Of a stretch of DNA of 64,000 nucleotides, positions 46,255 to 54,731 are shown piece after piece; position 1 is the first letter of the stretch; every line of letters starts with the position of its first letter. The DNA comes from Salvia splendens (lineage: Eukaryota > Streptophyta > Magnoliopsida > Lamiales > Lamiaceae), in assembly GCF_004379255.2 (NCBI RefSeq), contig NC_056049.1:8060001-8124000 (forward strand), read 5' to 3'. Under the pieces are notes generated by a model. The model searched no databases, was not told the origin of the DNA, and saw only the letters and a program-made list of their open reading frames with translations. A program made the position numbers and the translations under genes.

Positions 46255-47445
46255 CTAAACCTCTCCATGAGGTACCCCCATATTCACATTCGCAGTGGCC
46301 ACGCCGTGACTTGGACCTGTACCTGTATTATCTTCATTGGTCCACTGAATCAGTTCCTCAGCTTCGTTTTCGACAATCATGTTGTGCATTATGATACATG
46401 CGTACATGACATCGCCGATATTGGGAATATACCACTGTCGTGCAGGACCCTTCACTATCGCCCATCGACTCTGGAGCACACCAAATGCCCGCTCCACATC
46501 CTTGCGCACTGCTTCCTGACGGCTCGCAAAGTATGTCTTCTTTTCTCCGAGCGGATGCTTGATTGACTTCACAAAGACGGGCCAGTTTGGGTATATCACA
46601 TCCGCCAAATAGTATCCCATATTGTGTTGGTTGCCGTTGGCAACGAAACTGATGGCGGGACCATCGCCATTGCACTGATCGTTGAACAGGGGCGACGACT
46701 GGAGGACGTTGATGTCGTTGTTCGACCCGGCGACTCCGAAATAAGCATGCCATATCCACAGCCGGTAGTCAGCTACAGCTTCAAGGATCATCGTGGGATG
46801 CTTGGCTTTGAAGCCGGTAGTGTATATCCCCTTCGAGGCGGCGGGGCAGTTCTTCCACTCCCAATGCATACAATCTATGCTGCCCAACATCCCAGGGAAC
46901 CCGTGCACCGACCCATGCATATCTATCAGGCTCTGGCAGTCTTCGGGGCTCGGACTACGAAAATACCGCTCCCCGAATATCGCTCTCACGCCCGTGCAAA
47001 AATTATGCAGACACTCAATGGCTGTCGACTCGCCAATGTGGAGGTACTCGTCGAACATGTCGGCCGCGCCTCCGTACGCCAGTTGTCTGATTGCGACAGT
47101 GCACTTCTGTAAGGGCGTGAGTCCGGGTTTGCCCGTTGCATCCTCCCTGATCCTAAAATACAGGTATCTTCTCTCTAAAGCACCCACGATATGCATAAAC
47201 AGCGGACGATGCATCCTAAAACGCCGCCGGAATAAGGCATCCCCAAAATGCGGTTGCGGGGCAAAGTAGTCCTGATACAACCGAATATGTGCAGCAATGC
47301 GGTCACGGGGTACTGTAGTTTGACGATAGATCGGACGAGGTACCGCTGCCTGCTGTCGCCGCTGCTCCCTCTGCTGTAACAGCCTATCTATCGCACCTTC
47401 CACAGCGACCTCGATTTCATCCTCGCTATCACTGTCACTAGCCAT
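46255..47445 (-). CDS. PIF/Harbinger DDE transposase with C-terminal premature stop
   Basis: An open frame of 396 residues starts at ATG 47445. An acidic N terminus (MASDSDSEDEIEVAVEGAID) precedes FRRRFRMHRPLFMHIVGAL and the DDE core. Catalytic Asp is in GSIDCMHWEW, the second Asp in GSNNDINVLQ, and Glu in RKDVERAFGVLQ. The frame stops with TAG after VPHGEV, but the same frame continues for about 30 codons (FADMRQTDAHVRLQHDIIEE), matching the C-terminal end of element B's transposase. The TAG is therefore probably a recent nonsense mutation. The catalytic core is complete, so activity cannot be excluded. Confidence 0.88.
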   Translation of the reverse strand: MASDSDSEDEIEVAVEGAIDRLLQQREQRRQQAAVPRPIYRQTTVPRDRIAAHIRLYQDYFAPQPHFGDALFRRRFRMHRPLFMHIVGALERRYLYFRIREDATGKPGLTPLQKCTVAIRQLAYGGAADMFDEYLHIGESTAIECLHNFCTGVRAIFGERYFRSPSPEDCQSLIDMHGSVHGFPGMLGSIDCMHWEWKNCPAASKGIYTTGFKAKHPTMILEAVADYRLWIWHAYFGVAGSNNDINVLQSSPLFNDQCNGDGPAISFVANGNQHNMGYYLADVIYPNWPVFVKSIKHPLGEKKTYFASRQEAVRKDVERAFGVLQSRWAIVKGPARQWYIPNIGDVMYACIIMHNMIVENEAEELIQWTNEDNTGTGPSHGVATANVNMGVPHGEV

Positions 47446-47492
47446 TCTAGATATACTTGAAAATAGAGATGTAGAGAGAGAAACTTGTTAAC

Positions 47493-47538
47493 ACAAGTGG
47501 TGCGAATGAAATGAAGTTCAACGAGCCGTATATATAGA
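47493..47538 (-). promoter_or_regulatory. Predicted promoter and leader of element F transposase
   Basis: A TATA box (CTATATATACGG on the minus strand, about 47527-47538) is followed, toward the ATG at 47445, by the block ACAAGTGGTGCGAATGAAA (plus strand, 47493-47511). This is identical to the block in the Myb-like elements A and D. Confidence 0.6.
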
Positions 47539-48098
47539 GTTAAAAAAATTCAAAAATCAAAAATACCGGACGACCGACCGGATGTCCTACCCCCACCCCA
47601 CAATGGCGCCCGTCCACTCGGACGTCCCTCGGATATCCGAGGACGTTCGACGTCCTACCTTGATAGGCGTATCCGACCCCTTTTGCCACAATGGCGGACG
47701 TCCGGTCGCCCGTCGCCGACGTCCGAGCCGGACGTCCGCCGCTGGAGATGCTCTAATAAGTTGTGAATTGAGTTGAAATATTGTGTTGAATTATTATTTA
47801 ACATATTGGCTTGTTTGAATGAAATTATTGTTGATTAATAGTTGAGATATTGGTCTTTAGTTAGGGTATAAATTTGATTAAAAACCTAAACCCTAGTGTT
47901 GTTCTAGCTTAAAATTTGGGCAACTTGATTTGGTTTATATGGGTTTTAAAGTGGTGTTGCATTATTTGAGTTTAGGTGTTACATTTTTTTATATTGGTGT
48001 TCCATTTTGTGATATTGACTTAAATAGTATCCAAGTATTGAAATTGTTTAGGTTTGTGAATTGTTTAATTTGAATTGTGAATGTTGTGTAGGTGAACT

Positions 48099-50167
48099 AT
48101 GACATCATCTTCAAGTTCTCGTCGAAGACTCTTATGTGGTCCTGAGGACCCTTCCGTATTATATCTTCAGAGACAACACATCTCTAATAATATATGGGCA
48201 GGAGTTCCATCAGAAGACGTACGCTGCAGAAGATACGAAGGAATCATTTGGGATGTTCTCATACATCCTCGTGTTTTGGCAGTAATAGACGAGATGTGGT
48301 TCGGCGGGATATTGAGGTGTGGTCAACCAAAAGACATTGACCACCATCTTATCACCGCATTGATTGAACGATTGAGGCCATAGACTCACACGTTTCAGTT
48401 TCCAGTCGGTGAAGCGACAGTGACATTAGAAGACGTGGAGGTGATGCTCTGACGGGTTACATCCCCACTAAGGATGTCAACTATTGGAAGCATATTTCTC
48501 TAGATTATCTTGGCTTTATTCCAGATGCAGTTGATTTGAAAGAAATGGTTTGGTAGCTGACAAGCTTATCAAATCAACTGAGGATTGAGTTGAGTGATGA
48601 ACACGACCAGTACATATATGTTCAACGTGCTCGTGTTTATTGTCTGTTTTTACTTGGTGGTCTGATGATCCCGAACGCATCCGGAAATAAAATTCCATTC
48701 TTCTACTTGCAATTTTTCATGGATGTAGAACGATGTGCTAGCTATAGCTGGGGTGGTGCGACTCTTGCTTGCTTGTACCACAATCTATGTGAAGCTGCCC
48801 TTGCTAGGAGCACCGATGTCGGGGGAGCTCTTACTTTGTTACAGCTATGGGCTTGGGAAAGAATCTCAAATATTAGACCGCAGATGCTAAATCTCGTGCC
48901 TATAGACTACGTACCATGTGCAGTCACGTAAGTTGTTCACTAATTACTTTTTTTAAGCATAATTTTTATTAATTTCCGTGTTATTCGCTCATAATTTAAT
49001 TTTTTTAGATAGACTGGTCCGGCATCATATGTAAAAGCACCCGGCCATTGCATTGAAAATTTCAGAGATCAGTTCTCCAGAATGCATGCCAACCAAGTAA
49101 TTTACGTAACCTAATTTGTTTTGACTAAATTTGTTTCATATGTAGTTTATTTGGAGGCCTTATGTCATGCGAAACATATCGGATGTTTGTGTTGACGGTC
49201 GTCCTATATGGACGTCAATCACAACCCTTATTTGCTAGAATCTGATTGAGCCACACTTGCCACAGCGAGTGTTGCGACAATTTGGGATTGTCCAACCGTA
49301 TATCCCGCTTGTCAATCGGTTCCACGGAACTGATTTTGTGAAACGGGATCGCTGTGGCAAATCTGGCTGGAATTGGGTTGAGTACCACGCCAATCATATA
49401 CAGGATTGGGACAATAGGCACAACATGGTGTGGACTGATGTGGAGTACTCAACTGAGCCTATTGCAACTGATGAGTATATGGATTGGTTTCGACGGATAA
49501 CCGTGGTGTACTTAACAAAACCTGGCGTGCATGCTCAGGAGGGCTTCCATGAAACGACATCCTCTCATAGCTACGCGGTAAATTGAAACAACTATTAATT
49601 ATTTAAATTCATATGATGAAATTTAATTAACTTTGAAAATTGTAGGTGGAGACGCTTCACAAAATACGCCACTTTCTAAGTGGGCAAGACATGACAGGAC
49701 AACCGGATTTGTTCACAATTTTGAGGATGGTTGAAGATGGCCTGCAGATATCTAGGGAAGCTGAGATGATGGACTACCGTCCTTCCCAGCGCTCTGAGCT
49801 GGACATTGACATGCCCGTGAGGCAAAAAGGGAAGCGACGTGGAAAGAAGAAAACTGATGGAGAGTTGTCATCTTCAAGGATGGATGCTCATTTGGTAGAT
49901 GATTCCGATGACGATTTTATGCCTCCACCTCCACCAAGATTTGTAGTTCGAGGTCGTCATTCTGTCAGCCACACTGGTGGTACAGGTGAAGATATTGGTC
50001 TCAGTGATGTCCACCATTCTCCACCTCGGTCTTCTATGCGAGACGACTTTTTTGGTGTTGATTTAGAGAATGCCGTTGTTCAAGATACTCCTCCGTCTAG
50101 ACTCCCTACCTCCAGAACCGTGAAGGGAATCTGTGGCCTGTTTATGCGGAAAAGGCGAGACGATTGA
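48099..50167 (+). pseudogene. Plant-mobile-domain (MAIN-like) gene captured in a Mutator-like element, decayed
   Basis: The family is the aminotransferase-like plant mobile domain, found both in host proteins such as MAIN/MAIL1 and in transposons. The ATG at 48099 follows an acceptor site. Recognisable segments are 48099-48383 (EDPSVLYLQRQHISNNIW, WFGGILRCGQPKDIDHHLI), 48384-48460 (THTFQFPVGEATVTLEDVEV), 48590-48931 (YCLFLLGGLMIPNASGNK, TLLQLWAWERISNIRP), 49257-49586 and 49646-50167 (a basic tail with GKRRGKKKTDGE). Introns are apparent at about 48930-49008, 49098-49150 and 49580-49646. A TAG replaces a codon at 48381, another disruption follows near 48453, and a TAG lies near 48555. The family is thought to act in silencing or genome stability; its role inside transposons is unknown. 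Confidence 0.78.
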
Positions 50168-50349
50168 GCATTTCAACAACTATTTTTGTTTGTTTATTAA
50201 GTTGAACATTGTAATTTTATATTTTTGTTTGTTTATTGAGTTGAACATTGTAACGTTTCAACAACTATTTTTGTTCATATTTATATTTTTGAAGTAGGAA
50301 TGATTGCAATATTCTATTTTGAGCATTGTATTAATAAGCAGGATCGGGT

Positions 50350-50860
50350 AGAAACGGTTAGAAATTGGAAGGCAAGCATCCTGACTAAAAAGGCCACCCT
50401 GGTCGGCGTCTTTAGTGTAAAACGCCTACGACGATGGTGTCTTTATAAAAAACGCCAACTTAGATGGCGTTTTATACTTACATGTTTCGTTCGAGATTGT
50501 AGCCGACTAAATACACCCATTCTGTATTGACTCGCCAGCCCCGTTGGCGTTTTATGAAAGACGCCCACCAGATTGGCGTTTTAGTGAAAAAACGCCATCC
50601 CGTTTGGCGTCTTTTTGAAAAACGCCAATGACCTAGGCGTGTTAAACTTTGATGTTTCGTTCGAGATTGTAGCCGACGAAATACACCCATTCTGTATTGA
50701 CTCGCCAGCCCCGTTGGCGTTTTATGAAAGACGCCCACCAGATTGGCGTTTTAGTGAAACAACGCCATCTCGTTTGGCGTCTTTTTGAAAAACGCCAATG
50801 ACGTAGGCGTTTTATACTTTGATGTTTCGTTCGAGATTGTAGCCGACGACTGGCGTTTCA
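50350..50860. repeat. Central hairpin array with 170-bp tandem duplication
   Basis: The array lies between the converging 3' ends of the two Mutator-element genes. The phrase TGTTTCGTTCGAGATTGTAG recurs at 50483, 50653 and 50823, giving two 170-bp units. Each unit contains four AACGCC...GGCGTT-type palindromes (for example CGCCCACCAGATTGGCG). Confidence 0.8.
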
Positions 50861-51043
50861 ATACAGCCACAATTTCCTCATTTTCTTTCATAACGCATAA
50901 CCTACCCTGCAAAGCCACCATCACAATACAATACGCTATGTAACAAAGCCACCATACATACATAAGTCCACACAAAATACCACAAGTCCAAATAGTAATC
51001 AATACATAAGTCCAAATAGTAATCAATACATAAGTCTAAACAA

Positions 51044-53650
51044 TCAAGAAGTCGGGCAGCTGCGCCTGTCGTGACCAGGTTGACGGCATTGTTTGCAACG
51101 GCGTTGGGCTCGTGGCTGGTAAGCTTCACGGACATCCATCTGATTAGGAATCCTAGTTGTATGGTATCGACCTCGACTTCGAGGCATTAACTGTGTTCGT
51201 GAACACTGCAAAGTCCATTCAGGCACGTCCCAATAATCTGAGTGTCTAAGTGGATTGAACACCTCAGAATATTGGTATACCCAAACACTTGTGTGGTATA
51301 CGGGATTAACAAGCGATATCATGTTGTCGTTTCTAAACCGCGCAACTGCCACTGCATGTGAACACGGAAGTCTCCACATCTGCCACTTTTGACATTTGCA
51401 GTTCGACTCCAAATACAACACCTTCCACTTGTTACCACTATTTTCCCCCAATTCGACGTCTTGTTCGAACCACATAAATCCCTCGAATTGAGCTTGGTGC
51501 TCTCACATTATGTAACTGACCTTTTGCATCATTTTTGCACACCTTTTCATGCGCCCATGGGGTAAGTTGTGTCGCACACTGTCTTGATGCAATTGCCCGC
51601 TCATTGAACCATTATATTGTCCTCCAAAATGTCATATCAATGCAAGCTTTGATTGGGAGTTCTCTTGCGCCTCTCAACACATTGTTGTAATATTCCACCA
51701 TATTAGTAGTCATCTCAGCCCATCTCTTGTGTTTGTCGTACACTAAATTCCATTTTTCTTTATTTACGGTATCAAGGTACTGCAAAGCCTCGTTGTTGAC
51801 GTCTCGAAGTAAACGATGTATTTTCTTAAACTTACGCTTTTTGGTATCAACACCCATTTTCCAAACCAATTTTTTAACCATGATACCTTTGTGATTCTGC
51901 AGAACATTCTTTCTAACATGTACCAAGCAAAACCTGTGATGACCTTTAGGTTCTTCTTTCCATATGAGAGAATTCATTGCATCTATGATTCTCACATGCC
52001 TATCAGATATTACACATATTTCATGCTTTGCTACATGAAGTCTAATGCGTTCCATAAACCAATTTCAACTTTCTTTGGTTTCTTCATCAACAATGGCATA
52101 TGCAACAGGCAAACATTTCTTATTAGCTTCAAATCCAATGGCAATAGGAATTTTACCTCGACATCGTCCACGTAGATGAGTTCCATCAACTATTAAAACT
52201 GGTTTGCATAGTTGAAAAGCCTCCACCACTGGTCCAAAAGCTCAAAATACGTACTTGAATACCTTGTTCATACCGTGGCTTAATCTGTAATCATGCAGTC
52301 ATTCGACAATTGTACCAGGATTTTGTTTTTGCATTTCATTCAAATAAGCCGGTAAAACTTTGAATGACCACTCCCATCCATCATATACAAGCTCAATAGC
52401 TGTCCTCCGAGCATACCATGCTTTTTTGTAACTAATTTTCACATGAAATCTATTTTCAATATTCGCCACAATAGCTTTTACCTTGTAGGTAGGATCGTTT
52501 ACTATCTGATATCGAACACTCAATGATATCATGAACGACGAAAGATTAGCGTACCCATTATAATTACGATCCCCCATACAAGTATGAGCAATGCTAAACA
52601 CTCTAATTTGCCAGTGTTCATCATGCTTTCTCAATGTTGCTCGACACTCCCACAAACATTTCGGTAATGACTTATCTTTCTGATTTCCTTGTGGCCACTT
52701 ACAAACTGCATGCCATCTCTTTCCTTTACTTTCAACAACTGTATATTGTCAGATTTTTTCCAAATGCCAAAAAGTCACAGTTGTCTTCAATTCCAACTTC
52801 GTTCTAAATTTTGTATGCAAACCGACATTGCTAGGATTTTTTTCACTCCAATAATGCACACTCGGATCAGCAGGCTCAAAGTTCTTTGGATCAAAACTAT
52901 CATACGTACCTGGTAAGGTGCAACAATAGTTCATTCCACGTTGTGGGAACTGTGGAACTACTCTTCCTCCAACTGTTCTTCCTCCAACTGATGTTTCTCC
53001 AACCATTGTTTCTTCAACTGATGTTTCTCCAACTGGAATGGATGGTCTTGAATCAACAATTTGTTCATCATCAGACGGATCACCATCTGAGTCTGTACTA
53101 ACACTGTTTACATCTTCAGAATCATAAGGTGATTGTGGATCAAGAAAGTCAGCTTTATCAGGACCTATAATGTCATCAACACATGACAACTGTCACTGTC
53201 CCCTAAACGCACGCCTCCAACATCAACATCTTGTGTTGCAGCGAAACTTAGTTCTTGGGCTCTCGTAGACGTACCAACATCATAACTTATGACATGATGA
53301 CTTATTTGTTGAGTAATTGCCGAATACTCAATAAATAATTCAATTTTACCTCCTGTAGCCATAAACATTAGTGGCATGCAAACTTCTTCTAGTAGAGTAC
53401 CTAAAAACGAGACTCTGGATCCAACGCAAATAGTATGTTTCCATATTATTTGAACTTTGTTTTCAAATATGCTTATCCCCATCTTTTCACAAATTATTTC
53501 CACAAGCTTATCATAGAAAACACTTTCATCCAACAAAATGAATCCTTTTGAAAAAGGAGGATCATATGAAATAACTTCTCCGGGAATTATCTTTCCATCC
53601 CAATATAAATTGACACACCACGTCATACTATCTGCAATAATATAAAACAC
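51044..53650 (-). pseudogene. MuDR-type (mudrA) transposase, fragmented
   Basis: In minus-strand order: 53650-53165 N-terminal region (MTWCVNLYWDGKIIPGEVIS); 53189-52749 acidic linker with repeated SVEETMVGETSVG; 52655-52299 with a MuDR DNA-binding-like part (WECRATLRKHDEHWQIRVF); 52298-52056 transposase core remnants (VLIVDGTHLRG-like, complement of 52170-52200); 52055-51612 catalytic region (ICVISDRHVRIIDAMNSL, HRFCLVHVRKN); 51475-51044 SWIM zinc finger (CKCQKWQMWRLPCSHAVAVA) and a CCHC knuckle (CKQCRQPGHDRRSCP). The frame breaks several times, so it is not expected to be functional. The SWIM and knuckle order is normal for mudrA. Confidence 0.82.
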
Positions 53651-54075
53651 AAATAAATATTATTATTTTTACATTTATCATTACGTAGAGTAGGCCAAAA
53701 ATTGGTCAAAAATTAGATATTAATTACATCAAATATATACTATCATAACAATCCATCAAATATTGATAAAAATTAGATATACTTGAATATATAATATCAT
53801 AACAATCTATCAAATATTTCTATTAATTACACTATAATATATACTATCATAAAAATTTATCAAATATTGGTCAAAATTTAGATATACTAACCGAATAAGA
53901 AGACTAATGTTTGGAAGAATGAGCCAAAATCGAAATCTTCACCCTCAAATCGCCGATTGTGTCGACCCCAGCAAGGGTTTCCTTAAGGTTTTTCGCATTT
54001 GGGGAGAGTTTTCGCAATTGGGGAGGGAAAGTGATTAGGGTTCGCGTTTTTGGGAGAAATGTTGCTGATATCTGG

Positions 54076-54330
54076 TTCAACGCTAACACGCCCACCTGGA
54101 TGGCGTTTTTAACATAAAAACGACTACGTTGATGGCGTTTTTAAACTAAACACGCGATGACGTTTTAAACAAGAAGAAAACGCCAACGTTGACGGCGTTT
54201 TTAAACAAACACGCCAACCTAGTTGGCGAGTTTAAATAAGTACCGTATTTTTTTAAATTTACAAATTAAATGTAAAACGCCATCATGGTTGGCGTTTTCA
54301 CTTAATAAAACGCCAGCTCGGTTGGCGTTT
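54076..54330. repeat. Right AACGCC...GGCGTT hairpin array
   Basis: At least six hairpin units similar to the left array lie just inside the right terminal repeat of the Mutator-like element, upstream of the mudrA N terminus. Examples are AACGCCAACGTTGACGGCGTT and CGCCAGCTCGGTTGGCG. Confidence 0.75.
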
Positions 54331-54731
54331 TTCCCATATATAAAATAATTAACAAAGTGAGTACATTTTTATTTTTGTTATCGTAGTAGTAGACTTCCCA
54401 AAGATCTGATTTCTCATTATTATTAGTCCCTAATGAATTTTATTAGTCATTTAATATTTTTTTACATTTTAAAATAAGGTACTGTAATTGCAAATTTGGT
54501 ATTCATATTTACCGTATTTCATTAAAATAAATTGGGTTTCTGGATTGAAGTATTACTGTCGATCTAAGTAGATATGTTATCGAATTCGAAGGGATACAAA
54601 ATACTTCTCCGATCACTCTTGGCTCCGGCCACACTCAGCCACTGTCTCTTTAAAGCTCGCGCGTTTAGCTTTAGAAGATAATAAATCTACGGTACTAAAC
54701 GCCACAGACCACCTCCGCCTCCGCCTCCGGA

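Larger units (their letters stand above)
45836..47753 (-). mobile_element. PIF/Harbinger-like element F (transposase only)
   Basis: The ends GAGCATCTGCAGTGG and CCGCTGGAGATGCTC are imperfect inverted repeats, flanked by TAA at 45833-45835 and 47754-47756. Subterminal GGACGTCC-type palindromes match MITE E. One transposase gene lies on the minus strand; there is no Myb-like gene. It carries CCTCCTGCCAC (45894-45904), the complement of a motif in elements D and E. It interrupts the presumed leader or first intron of the plant-mobile-domain gene. Confidence 0.9.
44878..54429. mobile_element. Mutator-like element with mudrA and plant-mobile-domain genes
   Basis: Long terminal inverted repeats of about 175 bp lie at 44878-45390 (interrupted by MITE E) and about 54255-54429. 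Both contain, read inward, GGACTA-TTATTA, GAGAAA-TC-GATC, AGTCTAC-ACTA, TCACTTTGTTA and then AACGCC...GGCGTTTTATTAAGT. Inside are a plant-mobile-domain gene (+, 48099-50167) and a MuDR-type transposase gene (-, 53650-51044), both decayed, pointing toward each other. Harbinger E and F are nested inside. I found no convincing 9-11-bp target duplication, so the outermost bases are approximate. Confidence 0.82.

Noticed and set aside
45320..54330. CRISPR-like array
   Set aside because: The short palindromic units are in a plant transposon, spacers are short A/T linkers rather than unique sequences, and no cas genes occur.
44869..54438. Target-site duplication of the Mutator-like element
   Set aside because: TCGATTTTT on the left and CTAATGAAT on the right do not match, and shifting the ends by a few bases gives no 9-11-bp repeat, so none is claimed.
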